Source: Streptococcus suis
GTDB taxonomy: Bacteria > Bacillota > Bacilli > Lactobacillales > Streptococcaceae
Assembly: GCF_024509525.1 (NCBI RefSeq)
Contig: NZ_JAMWEM010000001.1
Span: 248,001 to 312,000 of the forward strand
Reading direction: 5' to 3'
DNA: 64,000 nucleotides
The translations under genes were made by a program, and so were the position numbers. Under the pieces are notes generated by a model that was given only the letters and a program-made list of their open reading frames with translations, did not search any database and was not told the DNA's origin. Below are positions 49,809 to 59,184 of the stretch, in pieces (within the stretch, counting starts at the first letter, position 1; every line of letters starts with the position of its first letter).

Positions 49809-50705
49809 ATGTCATCTCTCTTATCTACCCAAGAATTATCAAAGCAATATGGGAAACAAAAGGCCGTTCATCAGGTTTCTTTAACGATTAATAAAGGTGA
49901 AATCTGTGGCTTAGTCGGTGAAAATGGTGCTGGGAAAACAACGCTTCTCAGAATGTTATCGGGCCTCATTTCCCAAACTTCAGGTACCATTACTAGCTCA
50001 AAAGATTGTCGTATTGGAGCTTTAATTGAATCCCCTGCTCTACAACCTAATTTATCTGCGATCGATAATCTTCGTTACATGGCTCTGCAATTAAATCTCA
50101 AGCAAGCAGATGAAAAAATCTTAGAGACATTAGCAATTGTCGGTTTAGAGGATGTTGATCCTAAGAAAAAATCTAAAGATTTTTCACTGGGAATGCGTCA
50201 ACGTTTAGCCATTGCCTTAGCTATCCTAGATGACCCTGATTTTTTAATCCTAGACGAACCGATTAATGGTCTTGACCCTGTTGGAATCAAAGAGATGAGA
50301 AGCATTATTTTAAATCTTCGCAATCAATATGGGATGACCATCCTTATCTCTAGTCATATCCTATCAGAGCTTGAGATGGTGGTTGATCGCTACATTATTA
50401 TGCATAAAGGCCTTATCGTCAAAGAATTCTCAAAGCAAGAGCTTGAACAAACTTTAGAGGAACAACTCTATCTACAAACGAACAACCATCCTAAGACCTT
50501 GACTGTCCTTGAAGAAAAGAGTATCGCTTACAAAATAGATAAGGATTATATCAGTCTGCCATCAGATACGAATGTTATGAGCCTCATTCATCTCTTGATA
50601 AACCATGAGATTGAGGTCAACGAAATTTTTAAACAACAAATGTCATTTGAAGATTATTACCTGACATTGCTTCAAGAAGGAGAAGAGCATGATACATTAC
50701 TTTAA
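49809..50705 (+). CDS. ABC transporter ATPase, bacitracin/lantibiotic-immunity type
   Basis: ATPase of 298 residues: Walker A GENGAGKTT (about 37-45), signature FSLGMRQR, Walker B FLILDEPINGLDP (about 152-164), and a C-terminal extension after residue 215 as in BcrA/LanF-type proteins. It overlaps the permease gene by 17 bases. Such pairs often pump peptides or give immunity. The substrate is unknown; the neighbouring Rgg regulator suggests a peptide-linked role. Confidence 0.88.
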   Translation: MSSLLSTQELSKQYGKQKAVHQVSLTINKGEICGLVGENGAGKTTLLRMLSGLISQTSGTITSSKDCRIGALIESPALQPNLSAIDNLRYMALQLNLKQADEKILETLAIVGLEDVDPKKKSKDFSLGMRQRLAIALAILDDPDFLILDEPINGLDPVGIKEMRSIILNLRNQYGMTILISSHILSELEMVVDRYIIMHKGLIVKEFSKQELEQTLEEQLYLQTNNHPKTLTVLEEKSIAYKIDKDYISLPSDTNVMSLIHLLINHEIEVNEIFKQQMSFEDYYLTLLQEGEEHDTLL

Positions 50706-51381
50706 AGCTGATTTATTTAAGATTCAAAAAGAACAGAGATTAACGATTTCATTGGGAATATTGGCTTTACTGTCCTTTTTATCCGCTTTTTTGTTGCACG
50801 GCAACGAAGACTTCACTAGCTCTCTGATTCAATTGCTTTCTCAATTTATCACACTATTTTTTATCGTTCCAGCCAACCTATTCTTTGGAGAAGATTTTAC
50901 TTACCGTACCATCAATCATATTATTATCAAGCAACAAACAAGAAAAGGAGTATTTTTCTATAAAGTCTTAGCAACCCTTGTGCTAGATCTCGCTTATATC
51001 CTTCTAGCCTATTTATTGAGTAGCAGTGTTGGTTTACTTCTAGGTGATCCTGTTGATGTTGCTGTGATAATACAAAGTTTCATTGTTCAAACACCTTTAT
51101 TTATCTGTATCTCTCTGTTATCCATCCTGATATTTGTCAAGTCCAATAAGGTCAATCAAGCCTATCTTGCCTTTAGTTTAATGAGCCTTCTTTTTGACAA
51201 TATCTCCAATCTCATTACTAGTAACCTACTCCATATGACATTATCAACAGATTATTTTCTATTCCTTTCCCTCCAACAAGGGGAAAATATTTCAAGTCTA
51301 TCCATGGGGGTTAGCTTTATGGCTACTATACTATATCTCTATCTGAGTTACTTTATCTTCAGCAGGAAAGAGTTAAAATGA
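50689..51381 (+). CDS. ABC transporter permease (ABC-2 / LanE-G like)
   Basis: Membrane protein of 230 residues with six predicted spans. 'NLFFGEDFTYRTINHIIIKQQTRKG' (about 63-87) resembles the 'E...GT....L..P..R' element of ABC-2 permeases. It overlaps the ATPase gene by 17 bases and ends about 25 bases before a large terminator. Confidence 0.85.
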   Translation: MIHYFKADLFKIQKEQRLTISLGILALLSFLSAFLLHGNEDFTSSLIQLLSQFITLFFIVPANLFFGEDFTYRTINHIIIKQQTRKGVFFYKVLATLVLDLAYILLAYLLSSSVGLLLGDPVDVAVIIQSFIVQTPLFICISLLSILIFVKSNKVNQAYLAFSLMSLLFDNISNLITSNLLHMTLSTDYFLFLSLQQGENISSLSMGVSFMATILYLYLSYFIFSRKELK

Positions 51382-51405
51382 TGTAGCTTAGATTTCATAT
51401 ATAAA

Positions 51406-51453
51406 AAAACAGGTATGTCACACATCCGAAAAAACGTATGACATACCTGTTTT
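51406..51453. terminator. Bidirectional terminator
   Basis: AAAACAGGTATGTCA and TGACATACCTGTTTT form a 15-bp perfect stem with an 18-base loop between converging genes. Confidence 0.85.
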
Positions 51454-51463
51454 CATTTCACAT

Positions 51464-52159
51464 TTATTTCCCTTGGGCAATCAATTCTGCTCCACGTTTG
51501 CGGTAGGACATATCCCCAACTGCTTCAATCAAGAGCTTACCATTTTCATATTTGAGGACGGTGATAGAACCATTGTCCAAGAAGAGATTGGTTGGGCTTT
51601 CTGGCTGGAGCAAGTTGACCAGTGTCGCAATGGTCATACCGTGACTGACCACGAGAGCATTCCCTCCGCCCTGCTTTTCCAAGTCCTGAGCGATAGATTC
51701 AAAACCTGTCAAAATGCGATCACGCAAGACTTCCCAAGGCTCTGACCAACCCGCTGTATCAGCTTCTTGGATACCATGTGCAATCTCTTCGTAGCTCATC
51801 CCAACCACATCAATCGTACCTTTCAAGCGTGGCAGGACACCCTGGAAGAGGTCTGCATCATACATGCCCTCAAAACTACCAAAACACCATTCGCGGATGC
51901 GTTTGTCCTGATAATATGGGATTTTTCCCAAAATACCCAACTCACGCTGGGCAATAGTAATGGTCTGAACAGTCCGTCCTAGGTCACTGGATACAGCAAC
52001 CTTGAAATCAAGCCCTGCGTCCTTAAGACCCAAACCAAGCTCGCGGATTCCCTCCTCACCGACCTTGGTCAGCGGCGTATCACACCAGCCCTGCACACGT
52101 CCAATGGTATTGAACATAGTTTTTCCATGGCGGGAAATATACAATCGAGTTTCTGTCAT
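51464..52159 (-). CDS. Histidine phosphatase (phosphoglycerate mutase-like)
   Basis: Protein of 231 residues of the branch 1 histidine phosphatases. The catalytic His lies in YISRHGKTMFNTIGRVQGW (about 7-25, RHG), and the second His in LVVSHGMTI (about 168). SDLGRTVQT provides phosphate-binding arginines. The family has broad or unknown substrates; a true glycolytic role is unlikely. Confidence 0.9.
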   Translation of the reverse strand: MTETRLYISRHGKTMFNTIGRVQGWCDTPLTKVGEEGIRELGLGLKDAGLDFKVAVSSDLGRTVQTITIAQRELGILGKIPYYQDKRIREWCFGSFEGMYDADLFQGVLPRLKGTIDVVGMSYEEIAHGIQEADTAGWSEPWEVLRDRILTGFESIAQDLEKQGGGNALVVSHGMTIATLVNLLQPESPTNLFLDNGSITVLKYENGKLLIEAVGDMSYRKRGAELIAQGK

Positions 52160-52228
52160 TACACTTCTCCTTGTCTCTTTTCTATTATTATAGCAAAAAA
52201 CCGACTGCTTGTCGCAATCGGATTTGAT

Positions 52229-53566
52229 TTAGTTCTTAAAGCTATGAATCGGTGCTGGAATCTGTCCACCACGGTTGATAAAGTCCACAGACGAAGCCTG
52301 ATTGACCTTCATAACAGGAGCTGTTCCAAGCAGTCCACCAAATTCGATCATATCCCCTTCTTTTCCGAGCGGAATAATACGGACCGCAGTCGTTTTCTGG
52401 TTGATGACCCCAATCGCCGCCTCATCCGCAATCATAGCCGCAATGGTTTCAGCTGGCGTTGTTTCTGGAATGGCAATCATGTCCAAACCAACAGAACAGA
52501 TAGCCGTCATGGCTTCCAATTTTTCAAGGTTGAGGGAGCCATTTTGCACCGCCGCAATCATACCCTCATCCTCAGACACAGGGATAAAGGCACCTGACAA
52601 ACCGCCAACTTGGTTGCAGGCCATGACCCCACCCTTTTTCACTGCGTCATTAAGCAATGCAAGGGCAGCAGTCGTTCCGTGCGTACCTACGGTTTCTAAG
52701 CCCATTTCCTCCAAAACTCGTGCCACTGAATCGCCAACCGCTGGCGTTGGAGCAAGCGACAGGTCTACGATACCGAACTTGACCCCCAGGCGTTCACTGG
52801 CCATATTACCGACCAACTGACCGATACGGGTAATCTTGAAGGCAGTCTTCTTGACCGTCTCCGCCACCACATCAAAGCTCTCACCACGCACTTTTTCAAG
52901 GGCACGCTTGACCACACCAGGTCCAGACACGCCGACATTGATGACCACATCCGCCTCACCGACACCATGGAAGGCACCCGCCATGAAAGGATTGTCCTCG
53001 ACCGCATTGGCAAAGACCACCAGCTTAGCCGCCCCCATATCAGAGGCCGCCGCCGTCTCCTTGATAATCCGCCCCATGTCCCGCACAGCTGTCATATTGA
53101 TACCTGTCTTGGTCGAGCCGATATTGACTGACGAGCAGACTTTAGAGGTTTGGGCCAATGCCTGCGGAATAGAGTTGATGAGGATTTCATCCCCTTTTTG
53201 GTATCCCTTTTGAACAAGAGCTGAAAAGCCTCCGATAAAATCGATGCCGATCTCATGAGCCGCCTTGTCCAAGGCATGAGCCAGAGGAAGATAATCCGTC
53301 GCATCCGTCGCCGCACCAATCAAAGCAATAGGTGTTACTGACACTCGTTTGTTGACAATAGGAATACCGAGCTCTGCCGCAATCTCATCGCCGACCGCCA
53401 CCAAGTTCTTGGCCTTGGTGACAATCTTGGTATAAACTTTCTCAGCAGCTTTCTCGATATCCGCATCAATACAGTCCAAGAGGGAAATTCCCATGGTGAT
53501 AGTCCGAATATCAAAATTCTGCTCCTCAATCATTTCAATGGTTTCTCTAACCTGTCTAATATCCAT
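52229..53566 (-). CDS. UPF0210 / PFL family protein
   Basis: Protein of 445 residues of the UPF0210 (DUF711) family: N-terminal [29 protein letters not shown] and long conserved glycine-rich stretches (for example VGVSGPGVV about 230). Structures of relatives resemble pyruvate-formate-lyase-type barrels, but no activity is established. It lies 11 bases after the ACT-domain gene, an arrangement conserved in Firmicutes. Confidence 0.88.
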   Translation of the reverse strand: MDIRQVRETIEMIEEQNFDIRTITMGISLLDCIDADIEKAAEKVYTKIVTKAKNLVAVGDEIAAELGIPIVNKRVSVTPIALIGAATDATDYLPLAHALDKAAHEIGIDFIGGFSALVQKGYQKGDEILINSIPQALAQTSKVCSSVNIGSTKTGINMTAVRDMGRIIKETAAASDMGAAKLVVFANAVEDNPFMAGAFHGVGEADVVINVGVSGPGVVKRALEKVRGESFDVVAETVKKTAFKITRIGQLVGNMASERLGVKFGIVDLSLAPTPAVGDSVARVLEEMGLETVGTHGTTAALALLNDAVKKGGVMACNQVGGLSGAFIPVSEDEGMIAAVQNGSLNLEKLEAMTAICSVGLDMIAIPETTPAETIAAMIADEAAIGVINQKTTAVRIIPLGKEGDMIEFGGLLGTAPVMKVNQASSVDFINRGGQIPAPIHSFKN

Positions 53567-53577
53567 GAGACCTCTCC

Positions 53578-53844
53578 TTACAAGTTGTGCATGGCATCAA
53601 AAATCGCCGCACTTTGAATGTTGATCTTCACGTTCAAACTTTGACCAAAAGCATCCAGCTCTGAACGTAACTGAGTGAAATCTTTCTTCTCATCTGACGA
53701 TACCACCGCCATCATGGTAAAAAACTCATCCAAAACAGTCTGGGAAATATCATCAATATTAAGCCCTAACTCCGCAATCTTAGTCGCAACACCCGCAACA
53801 ATTCCTGACTTATCCTTACCGACAACTGTAACAATAGCTTTCAT
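53578..53844 (-). CDS. ACT domain protein (UPF0237)
   Basis: 88 residues, one ACT domain: [34 protein letters not shown] (about 5-38), of the GcvR-like UPF0237 family. It probably binds an amino acid or similar ligand and may control its UPF0210 partner. First gene of the pair. Confidence 0.9.
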   Translation of the reverse strand: MKAIVTVVGKDKSGIVAGVATKIAELGLNIDDISQTVLDEFFTMMAVVSSDEKKDFTQLRSELDAFGQSLNVKINIQSAAIFDAMHNL

Positions 53845-54022
53845 CTGAACACCTCTTCTAAATTTTCATTTATTTTATCATAAATAGACAGAAAAAGGTA
53901 AAAATCTTTTGATTTCTACCTGTATCGTACGTGTTTACAACTCCAACTGTTTCTTCTATTCGGCTACGGCTAGAATTGCCTAATTTTTAAGTTGCAAACT
54001 TTCTATTTCTACCAGTCTGTGA

Positions 54023-54028
54023 TACACT
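54023..54028 (+). promoter_or_regulatory. Extended -10 promoter of the heterodimeric ABC exporter
   Basis: TGATACACT (54020-54028) has the TGn extension before TACACT; no good -35 is spaced correctly. It would give a leader of about 65 bases. Confidence 0.5.
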
Positions 54029-54051
54029 AGTGTCAGCGAATTCTATTATTT

Positions 54052-54086
54052 GTTGGTGGTGACAAGCTACCAACCTTTCTTTTGTT
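54052..54086 (+). promoter_or_regulatory. Attenuator-like hairpin before the ABC exporter
   Basis: GTTGGTGG and CTACCAAC pair (8 bp, one G-U) around a 7-base loop, followed by CTTTCTTTTGTT. It lies between the promoter and the ribosome site, as does the patA attenuator of Streptococcus pneumoniae. Confidence 0.55.
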
Positions 54087-54100
54087 CAGAAAGGACACTT

Positions 54101-55843
54101 ATGAAGATTATCAAGCAATTGTGGTGGTTCTTTTCCCTTGAGAAAAAGGCCTATCTGATTGGGATTTTATCACTCTGCCTGGTCAGCCTCCTCAATCTCC
54201 TTCCCGCTTCTATCATGGGACAGTTGATTGACCAGATTGCCAGCGGACAGCTGACTGAGCACCGCTTGCTACTCGGGGTAGCCGGGCTCATCTTGTCAGC
54301 CTTGGCCATGTACGGCCTCCGCTATCTTTGGCGAATGAACATCCTAGCAACATCTTATCGTCTAGGAAAAATCATGAGGGGTCGGCTATTTGACCACTTT
54401 ATGCACCTATCTCCTTACTTTTTTCAGCAACATCGAACTGGAGATTTAATGGCCCATGCAACCAATGATATCAATGCCCTGACCCGACTAGCAGGTGGTG
54501 GCGTCATGTCCTTTGTCGACGCCACTGTCACTGCTTTGGTCACACTGGTCACCATGAGTGTGAGCATTTCCTGGCAAATGACCTTGGTTGCAATCTTGCC
54601 CCTGCCCTTCATGACTTTAACCACTAATTTTTTAGGTCGTCGGACCCATGAAAATTTCAAGGCTTCACAGGCAGCTTTTTCAGAGCTTAACAACAAGGTA
54701 CAGGAAGCTGTTTCTGGTATTAAGGTCACTAAATCCTTTGGCTACCAAGAACAAGAAACGGCGGCTTTTCAGGAAGTCAACCAAGCAGCCTTCTTGCAGA
54801 ATATCAAAACCATGCGTTACGATGCCCTGTTCAACCCTGCCGTCCTCTTTTTTATTGGTCTGTCCTACCTGCTGACCCTTCTGGTCGGCTCTCACTTCAT
54901 CTCGCAAGGTCAGGTCAGTCTGGGCCAACTAGTAACCTTCATGACCTACTTGGATCTCCTAGTCTGGCCTCTCATGGCAATCGGTTTCTTGGTCAATATT
55001 AGCCAGCGTGGTGATGTATCTTACAATCGGATTCAGACCCTTCTCAGCATTTCTTCAGAGGTGGTTGAAACAGAGCAGTCGCTGCCTGCACCGAGAAATG
55101 GAGAGATTGTCTATGAGATTTCCGAATTTGCCTATGACAACCTGCCAGTCCTCCAAAACATCCAGTTTCACATCGAAAAAGGCCAGACAATCGGTCTGGT
55201 AGGGCCAACAGGCTCTGGGAAAACAAGCCTGCTCAAGCTCCTGATGCGAGAATACGATGTGACAAATGGACAGATTTTGCTCAATCAAGAAAATATCAAG
55301 AACTACAAGCTAGCTGACCTGCGACGATTAATCGGCTATGTACCCCAAGACCAATTCCTCTTTGCGACCAGCGTTGCTGAAAATATCCGCTTTGGCAATC
55401 CAGACCTCTCACTAGACCAAGTAGAAGAGGCCGCTCGGGCTGTCCATGTCTATGAGGATATTCAGGATATGCCCGATCGCTTTGAAACCATGGTCGGCGA
55501 GAAGGGCATTTCCCTTTCTGGTGGACAAAAGCAACGATTGGCTATGGCCCGTGCCATGATTCTCAATCCAGATATTCTACTCTTGGATGACTCGCTCTCA
55601 GCGGTGGATGCTAAAACAGAACACGCTATTCTCGAAACCATCAAGCAAGAACGCCTTGATAAAACCACCATTATCACCGCCCATCGCCTGTCAGCTATTG
55701 TCCATGCAGACTTGATTCTGGTCCTTGAAGATGGGAAAATCGTAGAGCGAGGTCGTCACCAAGAATTACTAGATGAAAAAGGCTGGTATTACGATACCTA
55801 TATGATGCAGCAATTAGAAAAGGAGGAAAGCGATGCTCTCTAA
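54101..55843 (+). CDS. Heterodimeric ABC exporter subunit A (PatA/LmrC-like)
   Basis: 580 residues: six-helix membrane domain, then ATPase with Walker A GPTGSGKTS (about 370), signature LSGGQKQR and Walker B ILLLDDSLSAVD. Here the catalytic Glu after Walker B is Asp, marking the degenerate ATP site of heterodimeric exporters. The ATG at 54101 has AAGGA six bases upstream; the frame extends to 54050 through the hairpin. It overlaps the partner gene by 11 bases. Likely a drug or metabolite exporter; PatAB and SatAB are the known streptococcal examples. Confidence 0.88.
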   Translation: MKIIKQLWWFFSLEKKAYLIGILSLCLVSLLNLLPASIMGQLIDQIASGQLTEHRLLLGVAGLILSALAMYGLRYLWRMNILATSYRLGKIMRGRLFDHFMHLSPYFFQQHRTGDLMAHATNDINALTRLAGGGVMSFVDATVTALVTLVTMSVSISWQMTLVAILPLPFMTLTTNFLGRRTHENFKASQAAFSELNNKVQEAVSGIKVTKSFGYQEQETAAFQEVNQAAFLQNIKTMRYDALFNPAVLFFIGLSYLLTLLVGSHFISQGQVSLGQLVTFMTYLDLLVWPLMAIGFLVNISQRGDVSYNRIQTLLSISSEVVETEQSLPAPRNGEIVYEISEFAYDNLPVLQNIQFHIEKGQTIGLVGPTGSGKTSLLKLLMREYDVTNGQILLNQENIKNYKLADLRRLIGYVPQDQFLFATSVAENIRFGNPDLSLDQVEEAARAVHVYEDIQDMPDRFETMVGEKGISLSGGQKQRLAMARAMILNPDILLLDDSLSAVDAKTEHAILETIKQERLDKTTIITAHRLSAIVHADLILVLEDGKIVERGRHQELLDEKGWYYDTYMMQQLEKEESDAL

Positions 55844-57581
55844 GACCAAACAAGCTAGTGTTTTTTGGCGACTCTTGTCCTATCTCAAAGCCTATCGACT
55901 GCTGACAGTCCTTGCCCTCAGCTTTTTGCTGCTGACGACTGTTGTTCGCAGTTTGATTCCCCTTCTGGCTTCCTATTTTATCGACCACTACATTTCTTCT
56001 ATTTCTGAGACTGCTGTAGCTATCCTAGCGGCCTACTTCGCCCTCTATCTGCTTCAAATGCTGCTCCAGTATTTTGGAAATCTCTGGTTTGCAAAAGTTT
56101 CCTATAGCATTGTGAGGGATATTCGCAGGGATGCTTTTGGAAGAATGGAAAAGTTGGGAATGGCTTATTTTGATCAGACTCCTAGTGGCTCCATTGTTTC
56201 GCGAATCACCAACGATACGGAGAGCATTTCAGAGATGTTTTCAGGAATTTTGTCCAGCTTTATCTCCGCTCTCTTTATTATCATCACCACGCTTTCGACC
56301 ATGTTTGCTCTGGATTGGAAATTGACCTGTCTGATCATCCTCTTTCTTCCCTTGATTTTCTTATTGGTTGATCAATACCGGAAGCGGTCTGCTCCCATTG
56401 TGGCTAAGACCAGGAGCCTGCTGAGTTCTATCAACAGCAAACTGGCTGAAAGTATTGAAGGAATTCGGATTATCCAGGCTTTTTCTCAGGAGGACCGATT
56501 GAAAGAAGAGTTTGAGGCTATCAACCAGGAACATCTGGACTATGCCAGTCATTCTATGGCCTTGGACAGTCTCTTTCTCCGCCCTGCCCTGTCACTTGTT
56601 AAGATTTTGGCCTATGCCCTGCTCATGACCTACTTTGGTTTGGATTGGTCGCAGGCTGGGATTTCTGCTGGTCTTATTTACGCTTTTATCCAGTATGTCA
56701 ATCGGCTTTTCGATCCCTTGCTGGATGTCACGCAGCATTTTTCCACCCTCCAAACCTCTATGGTATCTGCCGGACGGGTCTTTACGCTCATGGACCAGAC
56801 CATCGAGGAGCCACTACAGCTGGACCGAGGGGCCAAGATTGACAAGGGACATATTGTCTTTGAGGATGTTTGCTTTTCCTATGACGGCAAGCGGCAAATT
56901 CTGGATAAGGTTTCCTTTGAAGTGAGACAGGGGCAGACCATCGCCTTTGTGGGTGCCACGGGGTCTGGAAAATCCTCAATCATCAATGTCTTTATGCGTT
57001 TCTATGAATTCCAGTCTGGACGGATTTTGATTGATGGTCAGGATATTCGTAGCTTTTCGCAGGAAGAATTGCGGTCCGCAATTGGCCTCGTCCTGCAAGA
57101 ACCCTTCCTCTTTCACGGGACCATTGCGTCCAATATCCAGATGTATCAGAATATTTCCCGAGCGGAGATTGAGGAAGCGGCTCGATTTGTGGATGCTGCT
57201 CCCTTCATAGAAAAACTTCCTGAGAAATACAACCACTTGGTCACTGAGCGGGGTACCGCCTTTTCGACAGGGCAACGGCAACTGCTGGCCTTTGCACGCA
57301 CCATGGCTAGCCAGCCTAAGATTCTCATCTTAGATGAGGCAACTGCCAATATCGATTCGGAAACGGAGCAAACGGTGCAAACCTCTCTTGGGAAAATGCG
57401 AAAAGGGCGGACAACCATCGCCATCGCCCACCGTTTATCAACCATTCAAGATGCCGACTGTATCTATGTCTTGAACAAGGGGAAAATCATCGAGTCCGGC
57501 AACCACGAGCAACTCCTAGCTCTCAAGGGTCACTACCACCGCATGTACCAGTTGCAAGCAGGGCAGTTGGCAGCGACCTAA
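55833..57581 (+). CDS. Heterodimeric ABC exporter subunit B (PatB/LmrD-like)
   Basis: 582 residues with six membrane helices and an ATPase: Walker A GATGSGKSS (about 375), Walker B ILILDEATANID with normal Glu, but a deviant signature FSTGQRQL. This complements subunit A: A gives the good signature, B the good Walker B, so only one of two composite sites should hydrolyse ATP. No MarR-type regulator (SatR) is adjacent. Confidence 0.88.
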   Translation: MLSKTKQASVFWRLLSYLKAYRLLTVLALSFLLLTTVVRSLIPLLASYFIDHYISSISETAVAILAAYFALYLLQMLLQYFGNLWFAKVSYSIVRDIRRDAFGRMEKLGMAYFDQTPSGSIVSRITNDTESISEMFSGILSSFISALFIIITTLSTMFALDWKLTCLIILFLPLIFLLVDQYRKRSAPIVAKTRSLLSSINSKLAESIEGIRIIQAFSQEDRLKEEFEAINQEHLDYASHSMALDSLFLRPALSLVKILAYALLMTYFGLDWSQAGISAGLIYAFIQYVNRLFDPLLDVTQHFSTLQTSMVSAGRVFTLMDQTIEEPLQLDRGAKIDKGHIVFEDVCFSYDGKRQILDKVSFEVRQGQTIAFVGATGSGKSSIINVFMRFYEFQSGRILIDGQDIRSFSQEELRSAIGLVLQEPFLFHGTIASNIQMYQNISRAEIEEAARFVDAAPFIEKLPEKYNHLVTERGTAFSTGQRQLLAFARTMASQPKILILDEATANIDSETEQTVQTSLGKMRKGRTTIAIAHRLSTIQDADCIYVLNKGKIIESGNHEQLLALKGHYHRMYQLQAGQLAAT

Positions 57582-57600
57582 ACACCACTCCATTACAAAA

Positions 57601-57630
57601 GCCAAGTTCATGACAGAACTCGGCTTTTAT
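57601..57630 (+). terminator. Terminator after the ABC exporter genes
   Basis: GCCaAGTTC...GAACTcGGC followed by TTTTATTG, 20 bases after the stop. Confidence 0.75.
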
Positions 57631-57967
57631 TGTATTTACATTTTTCAGAGCCTTTGTTGATTGCTGACTGCTTTCTATAGCATTTCTTGTAATCAGTCAC
57701 AGTCATGCCAGTTCAATTCTTGAAGGCACAGCTAAAGGCGTTAACCTCGCTGTAGCCGATCAAACTAGAAATCATCTCAGCTGGTAATTTCATCTTGAGA
57801 TAGGAGGAGGTCATGGCCTTTTGAACGGCTTGCAGTTCCTGTTTGAAGTTGGTATTTTCAGCTGACAGGTTGCGTTGCAGGAGCCACACGCTGACACCAA
57901 GGCGGTGGGCAATGTCTTCTACCAAGAAGAAATCAAAATCTGATAGAAAAACAGCTTGCCATACCAC
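57608..57967 (-). pseudogene. AraC-family regulator remnant with internal stop
   Basis: The visible part is only the C-terminal AraC DNA-binding domain: VEDIAHRLGVSVWLLQRNL for the first helix-turn-helix, and AEMISSLIGYSEVNAFSCAFKN for the second. At 57713-57715 the frame reads TGA where the family has Trp (FKxWTGMT), and TGMTVTDYKK continues in frame after it. No N-terminal domain and no ribosome site are present. I take it as a decayed gene; the readable homology ends near 57680. Confidence 0.75.
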
Positions 57968-57973
57968 AAAATC

Positions 57974-58885
57974 TCACTTCCTACGCATAGTGAGTTTCAA
58001 CAGTTGTGCAAGAATTAGCCAGAGGACAGCCGATAAAATTATCACCCAAATCCAAGCATAAGGCTGGTCAGCCCACGGTAGCGGAACATTCATGCCGAAA
58101 AATCCTGTAATAACTGAAACAACTGCAAGTAAAATTGATAGGATAGTCAATATAGTTAGGTTATCGTTCAAATTATTATTCAAAATATTATTGTAGGTCC
58201 CAGATAGCTGCTGTAAAATTTGAGAGTCCAACTGCGTCATTGCAGATAACTGCCTTGCTTCAACCAGAGCATCATCTAATTCTTCTAACTCAATCGTATC
58301 TAATTTTTGAATTCTTGGATGAGCTCGTAACTGCTCAAGTAAGAGGACATTTTGATTAGCTGTCGTCAATAAATATACCAAACCAGTCTCTAAATCCGAT
58401 AACTCGAACAAGAGCGATTTGGTCGTTCTTTTTCTCAACTTGGTATTGAGGATATCTTTTTCACGATCTAGCTGGTCTAAGATTGGAAAATATTCTTTCA
58501 AAGCCAGTGTTAATGCGGTGAACAGAAACTGATACGAACTTGCTAACGAATGAGTTGTCAAAACATTTTCTAATTTTTTCACCAAATATGCATTTCTCTC
58601 ATTAATAATAGTGATTAATTGGTTCTCTTGAATGATAAATGTCATAGGAACAGTCTTATAATGATTCTCTTTCTTCACAGGATCTAGTACGCCAAAAACG
58701 AGCAAAAGTCTGTTATGAACGGAATCATATTCCAAATGTGCTCGTTCATTTTTATCCAATGCATAAGACATTAACTCATTATCTAGATTGTACTTCTCCA
58801 TAATATTCTGATCGGCTTGCTCCTTACTGGCATCAATAACAATCCATTGGAACTCATTATTTGACCCAAAATGCTGTTCAATCAT
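57974..58885 (-). CDS. CorA family divalent cation (Mg2+) transporter
   Basis: 303 residues. Large cytoplasmic N-terminal domain (about 1-235), then two C-terminal transmembrane helices with the selectivity motif GMN at the end of the first (ITGFFGMNVP, about 262-271). The tail is basic (KLTMRRK). Probably pentameric magnesium channel; the usual Tyr before GMN is Phe here. Confidence 0.93.
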   Translation of the reverse strand: MIEQHFGSNNEFQWIVIDASKEQADQNIMEKYNLDNELMSYALDKNERAHLEYDSVHNRLLLVFGVLDPVKKENHYKTVPMTFIIQENQLITIINERNAYLVKKLENVLTTHSLASSYQFLFTALTLALKEYFPILDQLDREKDILNTKLRKRTTKSLLFELSDLETGLVYLLTTANQNVLLLEQLRAHPRIQKLDTIELEELDDALVEARQLSAMTQLDSQILQQLSGTYNNILNNNLNDNLTILTILSILLAVVSVITGFFGMNVPLPWADQPYAWIWVIILSAVLWLILAQLLKLTMRRK

Positions 58886-59184
58886 GTTGTCTTTCTCCTG
58901 TTCCTAAAATTATCCTAATTATTATAGTCCATTAAAATGAATTTGACAAGCACTATCAAACCCCTATCTCCATTAGTTTACTCCTTGACCAGAAACAGTT
59001 GAATGACAGTTGGAGCCTGGATGTTCCCATTTTACGCCATCAAAAAGAGGTTGGGCAAAAACTAAAAAATTCCCTCTCCTATTAAAATTTTAATAATCAA
59101 AAACAGCTTAGAATCAACGTTTCTGACAACGCAATTCTAAGCTGTTTTCTATTTTTAAGACTTTTTGCCCAGCCTCGGAGCTGC
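58886..59184. other. corA-fni spacer
   Basis: 299 bases between the corA start and fni stop. The corA half has AT-rich promoter-like sequence. The fni half holds the nested inverted repeat at 59047-59176. No gene is seen. Confidence 0.6.
59047..59176. repeat. Nested inverted-repeat element after fni
   Basis: Outer arms GAGGTTGGGCAAAAA (59047-59061) and TTTTTGCCCAGCCTC (59162-59176), 15 bases with one mismatch. Inner arms AAAACAGCTTAGAAT (59100-59114) and ATTCTAAGCTGTTTT (59134-59148), perfect. It is about 130 bases long. It looks like a MITE-type or intergenic repeat doubling as a terminator. Confidence 0.65.

Noticed and set aside
54101..57581. Direct naming as satAB
   Set aside because: The SatR MarR-type regulator is not adjacent, and without alignment PatAB, SatAB and other heterodimeric exporters cannot be told apart.
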